From assembly GCA_004794785.1 (NCBI GenBank), contig SJOL01002732.1:79719-143718 (forward strand): 64,000 bases of DNA, given 5' to 3'. Of the stretch, positions 47,100-58,386 are shown one piece after another. The position numbers were made by a program, and so were the translations under genes. The notes beneath the pieces are model-generated. The model did not search any database and was not told where the DNA came from. It saw only the letters and a program-made list of their open reading frames with translations. The DNA is from Opisthorchis felineus (Eukaryota; Platyhelminthes; Trematoda; Opisthorchiida; Opisthorchiidae). Position 1 is the first letter of the stretch, and the number at the start of each line of letters is the position of its first letter.

Positions 47100-50000
47100 G
47101 CGGTTTTTAAGCACCACTTTCCTACCCATGCCTTGCACACTTGCAAGAATGTGTCAGCCACTGATGTCTTGAGTTCGTGATTTTCCTGCGCTGTTGAACT
47201 CAATCTGGGGAAAACTGCTTCGCTCTTTGTAAATCAGATAAGGTTTTCTGCATGTGTACTAATTCGCACAGTTTTGTGGTACGATCTTATTACTGATGGT
47301 GATTTGCTGCATACCAGCTACTTTCTATTCACTTAAATGTACTTACCCTATTTTTGTATCCGTTTAGACGGATTCATTTTACCAAAAATCCGCTGGACAG
47401 ACACTCACTACTATGGACTAAGTGAACCCAAAATATATTGTGCCTACTCTCTCCTGTCTTTCATCCATACCCTTTGTTTAATGACTTATTTCCATCCCGG
47501 CCCATGTAGTGTGAAACGTACTTCCGCTACGTGATTATTCTTCATGCATACGTTCACCTTGCTCCTTTTTGCAGTTGTATTGAGTCCAACCTGCTACGCA
47601 TACTTCGGATTCAGTTCATACTGCTTGAGATATGTAGGCACTCTCTCTCACACACAACAACAATAAGAAACGTTCATTTTGCTTACCTTGCACTTTACCG
47701 GTCTCAATCTGTTTCTGCCAAAGACTTCCTTCCATTATTGTTTGGCGTTTCTCTTTATTTGATTCCGCTATGGCGGATTGCTGCTGTTAATGACGCGGTC
47801 ATTATCATTACCTTTGCGTGCGAAGTTAATTTGAAATATAAAGACATACATATACATACGATTTATTTTTATGACTTACCGAATAGCCCAGCTCTCAGCC
47901 TGTCAATGCTCGTTCTCTAGGGATTCTAGGTCTGTTTAGGCTTTAGATAAATTTGGATCTCGCTTCAACTGAATCCAGCTGAATGGTCCGGATCATAGTG
48001 CAGTATTACGTCCTACATCTTGCTTATCCTCTGTGTGTGCGTATGTAAACAGCGCTTATCTAGTTCTGATGTGGTTACTCTGGCCAGTTCGCAAAAGAAA
48101 AGACTGGTTCGTTCTAGTGAAACCTACGTAATGTTCACTGTGTATCCGAACTGTTCGCTTGCTACTTTTTAATCACTTCACCTGTCTGTTCTAATCTAAG
48201 AGGTTAGACGGTCATGTTTGTTCATTGTCTACTTTAACCGCTTCATTCCGGCTGTATGTATCTGGTCGCAGCTGCTCGTGTGTAGTGGTCGGTGGCAAAA
48301 CAAAAGCACCAACAATTTTAGTGTGGTGATGACGTGGGCACATTTCAGCATCAAACTGAACGTTGTCAATTCAGATTTTAATCTTGCATCTCGGTCAGAA
48401 AATGGGCTTATCACTGTTTTCGAACGAGAACTGTTCTGATTACGTTATCATATGGGCAGTGGTGAACACCTTATCCAGATCGTCGGAGTGGGCATGGTTA
48501 TCAGACCGCCGCATTCGTTAGGCGACAGCAGGAACGCACTTTATACGCGGTGGTCAAACTTCCACTTTGCGATCATTCGTAAAGCTCATTGATAAGGTTA
48601 CTCAAGCACAAACCCGGGCATGTCCAATGTGAGCTGGGTTGTCTTCGGTATTTCTTTACTGCATACAAGCTGAAGTAATCTGTGGGCAATGAGCGCGCGG
48701 ACGATGACTTTGATGTGACCAGCCGACAACAATGACGCAGAGCTTTGTGTGGGCCTCGGGTGCGTGTGAATTCGCAAAGATCGATGGCTCTCATGGCGAT
48801 CGTAAAAACCCCATGTGGTCCTCTGCTTGAGCTCTGTCCATCATACTGAAAAACTCGAATAACAGCGCCAGTAATTCATGCCCAATTGGGCTTTCGGGCT
48901 TCATGCGGTTGTCACTGGGCCGGTTCACTCGGCTTTGCTTCTCGTGGTATGGAACCGGGCGAAGTCATGATCTGATTGGTAGTGGTGGTAAGTCACTGAA
49001 TAGGCCTGACCGGGCTGACGGTGGGCACGTCTACAGGTGGGAGAGCACGGCAGGCGTGAGTACCCAACTTGCAGTCGAGACCTAACCCTATCAACACGTA
49101 TGTGGCTGGAACGGTTGGGGTCAATGTGCGTTGATTCCGTCCAATAGTTATTCACGGGTGTCCACATGGTGAACGAATGATCTGCGGTTCGGTTAGCCAA
49201 AGAAATGAGGTTAGAGTTGGTGTTCTGGTTCCGAACTATTGTCAGGCTGAAGAAACTAATTCCTAACCAGCCCGCAGACCCAGCGTGAGTGATCCAAATC
49301 TAGTCCTGGTTACTAGCCGAACAATCAGGAGGCTGATCCGAAAGTTTTGGGAGATAAAAACTTAACTAACAAAAAGCATTGTGGAAACCTGGAACCAGAT
49401 TTTGTCACCATTATGGCCTCCGAAACTGTGTGGAATGTAAAACACTGATTTAATGGGTAGGCGGGAGATTGCGCGTGAATACTAAGTATCACGTCAGTAT
49501 GGCGAATCCTAAAGTTCGAGGTTAGTTCATGCTAAGAGAAACTTACCCAATAGCAGAATTACGGATATTTAAGACGACGGGAAGAGTTGTGTTACTAGGT
49601 TGAAGACAGGACGAGTTCCTGGTGTGTACTGTTGGCAGATGAGGCCATTTTTGATCTCAGTGTGACTGTGTTTAATTCGCACATTTGGGCCCGAGAGAGA
49701 CCAGTAGAAGCCAGCCCCTACCTGTCTGTTCTTTGTCCGAGGTTAGTGGTTTGAGCTGAGATTTCCGATTGATTGAAACGTACTTTTTTTCGAGGAAAGC
49801 GACACAGCTTCGTTTGTATAACTTACTAGGTGGGCCATATTTGTAGTTGCTATAAGAGCATCTCGCCCCCAAATTTAGCTGGAATAACATTGTGAGAATA
49901 GGACTCAGTTTGGTTGAGGCATGATCGTGCATCGGCTGACAGTGCTCAATGCGCTCGTAACTTCTCAAACAGGCCGGTGCATTTACAATGGCGAGTTCAC

Positions 50001-50262
50001 TTATTGATCACCACGACCTCGCACTCTATCTCTTCTGAATCTTTTCTGGGGAGTGATTCAATGAAAGCCTCAAAAGTTTGCAGAAACTGAAGCAGTTTAT
50101 CGTGCAAGAATGTTTCTGCATTTTGGTGGGATTTTCAATAAGATCACAGGTGCCCTGTATGAAGACGCCATTGATGTACGAACATAAGTTTGAAAGAAAT
50201 TTCCAAAAACCTTTTCTGACAAAAAAACCCCACACACGTCGATAATAACCACAGTGAATAAA
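47100..50262. other. Supervillin 3' UTR and intergenic DNA
   Basis: No AATAAA or ATTAAA was seen in the first 1.5 kb after the stop, so the transcript end is unknown. The 129-codon plus frame at 47531-47920 has a hydrophobic translation and no domain. The region 48900-49320 is GC-richer and repeat-like. A 45-codon minus frame ends at 49997 (LLQFLQTFEAFIESLPRKD), unrecognised. Confidence 0.5.
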
Positions 50263-50268
50263 TTTATT
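50263..50268 (-). terminator. Poly(A) signal AATAAA, minus strand
   Basis: Canonical hexamer on the minus strand, 26 bases past the stop codon of the candidate terminal exon at 50295-50433. Confidence 0.4.
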
Positions 50269-50294
50269 GAGTCATCTCATAATGCAATGTATGG

Positions 50295-50433
50295 TTAAGG
50301 AAGGGGTGCAAGTTGAGATTGGGCGGTTCCCTTCACAGAATCTAAAGTGCGCAACTTCTGTTCCGTGCGTTGGGCGAATTTTTCCTTGGAAATTAATCTC
50401 TGGATGGAGCTGAACAGTGCCACAATAAGCCAC
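50295..50433 (-). CDS. Candidate terminal exon of an unrecognised minus-strand gene
   Basis: After an acceptor (TTTACTCAG on the minus strand) the frame reads WLIVALFSSIQRLISKEKFA, then a basic helix-like stretch and LAPLP before TAA. A canonical poly(A) hexamer follows closely. No family recognised. If real, the gene converges tail to tail with the supervillin-like gene. The alternative is a fragment of an old mobile element. Confidence 0.33.
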
Positions 50434-51100
50434 CTGAGTAAATAGTGTGACAAATATGGTCATCTCTTAACAATAAGATTGAAACCACCTGTTTCAGTCA
50501 TGCCACTTCATGGATAAACGTGTCATTAATTAGCCGTCCGAAGAGTAGTGTATAGCAGTTTGAATGACGTGAAACTAGCGAGGATTGTGCTTACGTCAGA
50601 TCATTAAGGTACACTACTGGAAATGGTCAACTCGGGACAGGAATTAGTATTACACAAGTAGTGCATTACATGGAGAGCTCATGTTCAGGGACCCCTTGTT
50701 GAACACGATTGAATGTAACAAAATGAAAGTGAGACCACGAGCACTGAGAAGTCAAAAATACTACGGTATAGTCAGGAATTAGTGGACAACCGAGCGTTTT
50801 TGACGACTGAAGACTAGGTAGAGAAGAGTGCTTCAGAATCATGCAGTTCTGGAAATACCAAGCGAATAGGTTTATGTGGAATGGGGGATTAAACTAGACT
50901 TACACCGGTGAATTTTACTACATTCAACCTACATCCTACCTACCCCACATTCCGTGTACGACAGTTGATAATGTAGACATTTCACGACTTACACATGTGT
51001 ACTATCCAGTCGCGAGCTGGTACTTGTGCATGACAGATTAACCAAATGCAATAGATGATTCTCACTAGAATCAGCGTGCGAAGAAATTATGAAATTTCAC

Positions 51101-51355
51101 TTAAAAAATAATCTCAGATTGATAGATATTGTCCTTAAGTTGTAGCCAGTCAGTCGTATTGACGCTTTGTCTGAGTGAATCATTGGGTCTCTGGACCAGA
51201 GCGGATAAGGGTGATACTTTGTGTAAACATTTCAAACATTTCAAAAAGAAAACCCATGAATTATTTTCTACAACAGCTCAACCAATGGATTGCCAGTTAC
51301 CGTCTGTAAACCAGATAGCATTTGAATCCCATGGCTTGGTGCTTGTCAGAACCGT
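51101..51355 (-). pseudogene. Minus-strand coding-like frame broken by one TGA
   Basis: 85 codons in one frame after a CAG acceptor-like site, interrupted only by TGA at 51278-51280 before the final TAA. It contains NAIWFTDGNWQSIG, then the stop, then AVVENNSW. TDG followed by a Gly and a hydrophobic pair faintly recalls the first RNase H strand of retroelements, but no second motif was found. Could be a decayed element or chance. Confidence 0.25.
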
Positions 51356-51926
51356 CTGAACTAGTTCGTACAAAAATTCGGTCATTCACAATTGGTTCTG
51401 TTCCTTTGCGTTAGTTGTAGTCAGTACAAAAGATTGCGTGGTGTTGGCTTATTAATTCTTGTGTCAAAATTGACCTTCGATTATAACAACTTGGGATTAG
51501 ATTGAGTGGAAAAATCATCAGGAACAGGCGTGGAAGAAGAGGAGAGCTTGTGTGATCCTGTCAACCGCAGTACGCGCCACACAGGCCACAAATAAACGTA
51601 CGGATCAATATCAGAAATTCAAAGTTCAAATTTCAACTGGAAGACGAACAATGTACAGTCGGATCACTTGGAACATAATGAAGGCAACTTCTGATTTAGG
51701 CCCTTTTGTGAACAAAGGTCGGATGTGAGTCGTTTAATCAACAAAGCTTCAAGATGGGTCAATAAACGGAATTTCGCACTTATTTTAGCGACTGTAAAGG
51801 TTGAAGGAATATCATCCTATTGGCTTCAGTTGTTGTGAAGTTTGGAGGCAAGACGTTTCCCCAATATTAGACTACCGCCAACGATTTTCAAAGCATCTGT
51901 GCCAAAAACCAGCTGTTGGGATTCAC

Positions 51927-52065
51927 CCTTTACTTCCATAGGCCATCCAATTCAGACATCCAGCAACCTCTTGCAGAATAGGACCGTGCACAGTGTCTCC
52001 AGCAGGTGCTTGATCAAAGAGAGGAAGATGCTTGACGGATGTGGAAAGATATTTTCTGGAAACAG
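51927..52065 (-). CDS. Candidate minus-strand exon, family unknown
   Basis: Open for 46 codons between an acceptor TCAATAG and donor GTGAAT. It reads KYLSTSVKHLPLFDQAPAG, then GPILQEVAGCLNWMAYGS. The composition looks coding, but I recognise no domain. The next lower candidate frames do not join it in phase without an extra exon. Confidence 0.3.
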
Positions 52066-53658
52066 CTATTGATTTAAGCCAGGGTTTTTACCAGTCTTCG
52101 TCCCTTTTAATGATTTTTATTGGGACGTCAGACGTGATAGTGCATCGGCATAGCAAAAAGATCACATTAGTTTGTAATTTATGCTGAAATCATAACATAG
52201 AAGACTAGTAGCCCAGCGTTGGAGGCGAGTGTTAGCATGAACCGAGATGCCTTTTGGACATCCTGATGATGGTCAGCAATAGTTTGTGGTCTATGTGAAG
52301 GATAAGTTGTCGGTCATGCGGTATTTCGTATGCTTTCTTAAAAACGAAAGTTTTGAAGCGAGTTATTTGGGAAGGAGTCACTTTTGAACCGATTGAAAAT
52401 CAATCCAGTAAGACCGCACAACTCCCATATTTTGGAGCGTCTGCTGTCGAGATGGTTAGAAATTTGAGGTTGTAATGGTTTAACAATAAATCAGATGTGA
52501 GTATATGTTAAATAATGGAAAGACTGACTGACAAAGAGCAGGGGTAAATGGGTCTGAATTTCGGTGAACTACTGCAGTTTGAAGGTTTGGACTGGGTGCT
52601 ACTCTCTAAATATATACACTAGCATCGTTACGTGTCATTGCTTGGATTTTTACGAAGTGATACTTCTAATGACACAGCGGGGTTTGCGTTACCAGATCTG
52701 ACTCCACATTTAAACTGAGTATATCATTACAAACCGTGTTTTCCTAATCAGTAACTCTGCTAGTCATCGCATGTCGGAGAGTCCGCATAGGCTGAAAAGA
52801 ACCTCGAACAATACAAAGCGAGCTTTAGTCGATGTTTCGATGGCTTTAACATAGCCAGCCTACATGTGACCAGACGTCGCTTTAATTTTGGATGGTTATG
52901 TGTGTGGTAGCATATTATGATGCAATCAACTTGGGCTCTGGTGTAAGTCAAAAATGCAAATGCCGCCTTTACCAGCGGATGCAGTTATCCGTATATTCGC
53001 ATTATTGAGCTTGTATGAAAGTCTCATTGCGTTTACTTGGCAAATCTCTGCATAAGCCCAGGATTGTAGTAAAATCGGAAAGTATGCTAAACTGTTTTGC
53101 ACACAGCTGAGTCAATGAAAGAATCTGACGATCCGATAAATGGATGGAGTGCAAGAGTTCCGAGGAAGGAATCGTCTCCCTCTTTTCCATCTATCCACCC
53201 TCATGGAAATTTTCCCACATCTGGCGAAGTTCGAGATAATATTAACTAATAAAAATATCTATCCCAAAAAGGGATTGTATGTGTCCTGTGTATCCAATGT
53301 TAGCCTCATCTCGCATATTTGGTTAGAGCTACCCACAAAAACATTTGCTTTGATGTATGCCATTACACCGTGTTTCGAGCAGTTAAGTGCAAAGTGGGGC
53401 CTCTCTGTAATTTTTGTTAAGCTCTTTATTCAACCGGTGCACAATCAAGCCTAAAGTAAAGCTAAATTGTTTGCACAGTTGTCTTTACAGTCAACTAACA
53501 AAGATGGTACTGAGACATACACAATGGGTACTGCCGCCTACTGCCTGCCTGAGGACACTGCCTGTTTGGTGGAATTTAAGAGAATGCACTCGTGCTGTCT
53601 CATAGAAATGATTTTTCGATGGTAGGCGAAATAGTTGGATATTTTGTATAGACCTAAT

Positions 53659-53938
53659 GCACTACTCATAAGGTTGCTGAAAACTCTTCGACAACTTATG
53701 ACCGGTTTTATTATTCTTTGGACTCATCAAGTAGACACAACCTCCGAGTTTCTGTCAACTTTATGTTCTACTTGAACCCAAATTGGACAAATTTTGACAA
53801 ATACACTCATTGAAAATCAATTTGGTTATGACGGGAGACTCACCTGGAACGCAGCTGAATCTCTCGTTTATGGTGTTGTCAAGCCACTGAATGTGCTGCA
53901 CCGGGTTGCCTCATGTTTTACTTATTACGATATTCGGG
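53659..53938 (-). repeat. Hammerhead-repeat family, nearly full copy (copy D)
   Basis: On the minus strand it runs from ACATGAGGCAACCCGGTGCA through ACGAGAGATTCAGC and TTGGGTTCAAGTAGAACAT to the ribozyme half and GTTTTCAGCAACCTTATGAG. The core is mutated: TTGATGAG replaces CTGATGAG, and the stem II strand is degenerate, so it is probably inactive. The most complete copy for defining the unit, about 270 bases. Confidence 0.72.
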
Positions 53939-53960
53939 ATTATATAGCATCATTATATGG

Positions 53961-54108
53961 CATCATGAACGAGAGGTTCAGCTGGGTGCTAGATGAGTTC
54001 CCCGTCAGAACCAAATTGATTTGCGATGAGTGTATTTGTCGAAATCTGTCCAATTTGGGTTCAAGTAGGACATAAGGTTGATGGAAACTCGAAGCCTGCG
54101 CTACTAGC
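53961..54108 (+). repeat. Hammerhead-repeat family, truncated copy (copy E)
   Basis: Matches copy D in the opposite orientation from CATCATGAACGAGAGGTTCA through TTGGGTTCAAGTAGGACAT to AAGGTTGATGGAAACTC and CTGCGCTAC. It stops exactly where the CTGATGA core should begin. Confidence 0.7.
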
Positions 54109-55939
54109 TTGCTTGTGCTATAATAAGTGAACGGCCTCCACGCGGAAAACGCATTATAGGCAAGGGAAGAAGAATACACCCTTCACCAAATGAAACGGAG
54201 TCATTTGGTAACATACAGGACATAGATAGCCGACCGGCGTTCTTAGAGCTCAACGCTCCATCCCACTGGGCGTGTAGATTACGGGCACCGGATGATAAAC
54301 ACACCCAAGTAATCATCTGGCTTACAACAGTACAACAGTATCATCAAATTTACTCAAAATCCTACTTCTCAGGACCAGGCGGATGAACTCGAGTAAACAA
54401 CCTGTCCTATCGCTCCGGTCGTCATTCTGCAGACTAGTGTAATCGTGTGACTAACTATCATTACACTAAGAGTCAGCTGAACTGCCCTAACGATGATGAA
54501 GCACGGTACGCGTCTACCTTATTACCACTAACTACGGTAACCACACTACTCGGACAATTCGACTGGGATTAAACACGCACGCTCAGTATTTCTGTTCCAT
54601 CTATAACGGCTACACGCTTTCCACTGACATGGACGTACATTCATTATTGATGTGAGTACAAATGTGCAAGGTGTTGGTCTAGCGGTCAGATTATCTGTTT
54701 TCCCTTCCCAGTGTACGCGTGACCGCTTGACCCAGGAAGCACGTGCTTTTTTGCTCTGTTATGCTTAGGATAACCGCCAGGTAAACATCCCTAATTTATG
54801 ACCGACCTTTGAGTACTATTCAGTCTCCCTAAGCTAATGCGGCTCGACCAAGCGATTGTACAGCTACGTCATGGTCTTTGGTAACTCTAATTTCCCTACA
54901 CCCATGCGAATGTCCTGTGCGTAATACACTTGAGGAGAAAACATGTGGACCTCATCCTAGTGGTTTGTTTTACATGTTTACAGAACCAGTAAGTAAACCA
55001 TGCGCAACACTAGCGATGCACGTTGATTTTGCTCTTCTGATCTTGAAGCCATAACTCAGTGGTGCAGTTTATTTGCTGTTTTAAATACTGTTCAACTAGT
55101 GCGGTTGATTAGCCTGTACACGCCTACCTTAATTGTAACCAGATAATAATCCGTTTGAGACGCGACGGAGAGAAGACCGACATGGTATCAGTTGTTTTAT
55201 TCCTTATGGGAATAGTCACATTACCTTCTCAAGGAAAAAGCTGAATGTGGATGGCTTTCCCAGAGTCCATTTATAAACTGCCCGTTGGAATGAAAAAAAT
55301 TGTTTTGTTGCTGCCTAAAGTCCCATTGCCTGTAATCCGAAAGCTATTCAAACCCCCTAGACTTGAATTCGGTATTTTTATCATCCACGATTTTCGTAGC
55401 TCATCTTCAGAAGTATCTTCATTTAGGGATATAAATCCTGTGACCATTGAAGACAAGCGACAGCTCTACAAATTATGTTATATTGCACATAATATGTAGG
55501 CTTATGATGTAATAAAAGCCAAGTCGAACGATTCAGCATCAGTGACACCCGAATTGTGCCTTGCGTTCTTTGGTAGTTAGTGCCAGCGACGTGCGTCCTC
55601 ACGGAATAAAGTACATCATCGTTCAAGCTACATATAAGTAGTACAAAACGGGAATAAATTCCAACCCCACACTTTGACAGCGGGCCTTGTAGGGCACTTG
55701 TAACACGAAGAAGTCAATAAGATAGGAAAGGATGGTAGTTGGGGTTCACACGATATGACAAAGAAAAGTAGATCACATAGTGGATGAAAGGCTGGAGGTA
55801 ACCGATTTCTCGGTGCCGTCGGTGGCGGGGGTTCACTGTATCGGTGGTGTTGTAGGAATAGTGCACCGTCTCTGGTCGAAGACTGCATGAACCAACATGT
55901 CCAAGACACGTTACTGAGCTTTGTGGGTTTTGCTTGCAG

Positions 55940-56148
55940 GCCACGTTTGTTTTTTCACTCGCGCCTTCTTTCAATCAGAGTAGGCCTCAACACGACGAGG
56001 CAAGTAATATCCTGACAGATAACAGATGGTTGGAGCCAGCTGAGCTGGTCCAACCATCCCTCATTAAATGGACAAGCACTCGGCGCACGTCAATTTCGTC
56101 AACCAAGCTTTTCCGCGACACAGTGCAGTTCTTTGAAGGCGCTGATAG
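55940..56148 (+). CDS. Candidate plus-strand exon, unrecognised gene
   Basis: After acceptor TTTTGCTTGCAG the frame is open for 69 codons and reads ATFVFSLAPSFNQSRPQHDE, then WLEPAELVQPSLIKWTSTRR, ending FFEGAD before donor GTAGTG. It leaves two bases, which fit the single leading base of the exon at 56230 across an 81-base intron. Ser/Thr-rich, no domain recognised. Confidence 0.42.
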
Positions 56149-56229
56149 GTAGTGGTAAGCGGTCTCCTTGGCCTTTGGTGATCAATCGCCTTACTTCCCA
56201 GTTATATCACACTACTGGGTTCACTGCAG

Positions 56230-56365
56230 CATTGCGGGCTGTGCTGTTTATCAACATCACTGTACAAAGATCACTGAGCTGAGTATGAGCAGTGGCCCTG
56301 AGGAGGCTAGTACTATCTGCTTTGGAAGTACTGCCATCAGAAGTGTCAACAAACCAAATAAGTGA
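56230..56365 (+). CDS. Candidate plus-strand exon, unrecognised gene
   Basis: Starts after TTCACTGCAG, joins the exon at 55940 in phase to give Ser, and reads IAGCAVYQHHCTKITELSMS, then STICFGSTAIRSVNKPNK. It then either stops at TGA (56363-56365) or splices at donor GTGAAT after 56361. No domain recognised. A mutated hammerhead repeat follows at 56475. Confidence 0.38.
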
Positions 56366-58308
56366 ATTTAAGGACAGATTTCGTTGACTCAGACTCTATG
56401 GTGTTTCCTACCAGTTTGCAGTATCTCTTCACACTTTTAAAGTGAAAAAACACGTAGCAGTGTTTAGACGCAGTTCACTACCCATAAGGTTGCTGAAAAC
56501 TCTTCGACAGTCCAAGGCCGGTTTCTCTCATCTTGGTGTTTATAAGGTGGGCGCAGTCCCCGACCTTCCGTCAACATTATATTCTACTTGAACTCCAATT
56601 GCACGAAATTCGACCAATGCACTCATCTCCGTACCAATTTGGCTTTGACAGAGACTCACCTGGAACTCAGCTGCAGAACAGCATCATAAACGAGAGATTC
56701 GGCAGGGCTCCAGGTTAGTCTTCCGTCATGTACCTCAATGCACGGTTAACCAGCCCATTTGGTCAAACGCTGCACTGGTAAGTGAACTCGCCATTGCGAC
56801 TTTCACTCTTGAAACTAAGCAGATGTTTGCTATGCAATCTCCAATGTTTGAGTCTGTAGTAGTCACCTTGGCTATTGAACCCAACTGGACATCTCTATAC
56901 TTCGCCCTTCCATTAACCTGCTCTGTCAGTGTGTTTATTGATCACCTGTTTCGCTCTGTCACGGTCTTCGTAACCACCATTCTCCTTGCCACACTAGCCG
57001 CCCCCGCCCCCTCTGACACAAACGTGCCCGTGTGTGGTCCTACTTACCCGTCCGCGTTAGCGTTCCGGTTGCTCGGCCTGCTCTGACTTATGCTGCAGCG
57101 ACACTCGTGTGGTCGAACGACCAATAAGAATTACGAGATTGACCTCTGAAGGGAGGACCGCACCACGCCACCGAGTCATAATTCCCCTCGTCGTTATCTT
57201 GTGTGTGGACTGTGACGCTGCGATCAACCGGTCCTTGACAGACTCGTACACATGTTCACGTCACGAGCGTGGACACCTGAGGTTTGCTATATACCTTTGC
57301 TTGGCTGTGTGTAGTGTGATTTCGAACCCAATCCTTCCTTTTGATATTCGTAAATCGCCACACCTATGCGTGACTCAAAGTTCTATATCGGGAATTAAAC
57401 AGTTTGTTCCCTAATCGCGTTCTTCAGATCCGTATGCACAGATAAGATAGCTGTCGCTAATGCTATTCTTCAGATCCCATACAGTTTGAATTAGGCAGCT
57501 CCAAGTGAACTGCGGTAAACGCTCATCCAACTGTGATCGGACAGAATCCAAAGATTATTTCTCATTTTGAATGGTGGTTTTTGTTCTCTAGGGGTCTCTT
57601 ATCGTAGAAAGAAATAGGTTTACCGAACCCATTCCCCCTAACGGCTTACTGTATGTCATAATGTTGCCTGTACGAGCACTAGACTAGACTTTAGTTACAC
57701 GACTATTAGCACCTTCTGTATGTACTACTGAACAAATATTCTGACTTCATTGGAAAAGATTTTTTGGAGTCCGTGGTGCGACACAACTTGTCGGAGACGC
57801 AACCAATGACCGCGGCTAAGATGGACCATTCCACTATTCTATGGTGGATTGGAAATCACTCAACCCTGAAAGTGCTTTTACTTACAGACTCCGCTTTGCG
57901 AATGGGTGTAGACGAAAATTGTTGCTGATAAAACGTTGACCGGAAAAATCCGAGCGAATAATGAGGTTTTAGAACGGCTTTTCCTGCCTCTCGTTTCTGT
58001 TACTGGTAACCCTATGGATGTCTGAGTTGTCTCAGCGTCAATCGCTGGTTGATACGTGTGATTCAGTGAGTTCGCAACACACCCACGAGTCAGCATAAAC
58101 AAGTTCGCACCGTCGACCAACTCGGAACTGAGCTCGATTGCATTCCCTATTGCAGAAGTGTACATTTTCCAACACGTGAAGGGTATATGGCAGGATGCCA
58201 CTGGAGGTTAGTCTGCTTGTTACAACCAGCACACAACAGCAAATCTTACCAAGTTTCATGTTAACACCCGCAAAAACATCCATTAGCTATTACCCTTATT
58301 TTTCACAG
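56366..58308. other. Interval between candidate exons
   Basis: Holds repeat copy F and a GC- and pyrimidine-rich block at 56930-57130 with CpG-rich runs. Open frames at 56823-57086 and 57109-57414 overlap this block and are not recognised. Confidence 0.4.
56475..56720 (-). repeat. Hammerhead-repeat family, degenerate copy (copy F)
   Basis: On the minus strand it carries the 5' half (CATCATAAACGAG inverted near 56683, TGGAACTCAGCTG) and the 3' half ending GTCGAAGAGTTTTCAGCAAC. The core is CTTATAA instead of CTGATGA, so the ribozyme is dead. Confidence 0.7.
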
Positions 58309-58386
58309 CCGGTTCAGGCTGCAAAGCACAAACAACTGCACTCACGTTTTCGTTTCTACCGCTCATCGTTCCCTCCTTTTAGTAAG
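58309..58386 (+). CDS. Candidate plus-strand exon, 26 codons
   Basis: Strong acceptor TTATTTTTCACAG and donor GTTAGT bracket 26 whole codons reading PVQAAKHKQLHSRFRFYRSS, then FPPFSK. Basic and aromatic, no domain recognised. It is followed at once by a SINE-like fragment (58390-58435), so the donor could be coincidental. Confidence 0.35.

Larger units (their letters stand above)
50434..55939. other. Region of unrecognised open frames and hammerhead repeats
   Basis: Minus-strand frames at 52760-52951 and 53002-53190 (the latter with SSELLHSIHLSDRQILSLTQ) may belong with the candidates above. The plus frame 53140-53454 overlaps them. Two inverted hammerhead-family copies lie at 53659-54108. 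A tRNA-like A box (GGTCTAGCGGTCAG, near 54682) has no clear B box. The rest shows nothing named. Confidence 0.4.

Noticed and set aside
47531..47920. 129-codon plus-strand frame just after supervillin
   Set aside because: No known domain, no splice or translation context; more likely 3' UTR or intergenic.
54675..54760. tRNA-like sequence GGTCTAGCGGTCAG
   Set aside because: A-box match only; no B box and no cloverleaf could be drawn, so not called a tRNA or a SINE.
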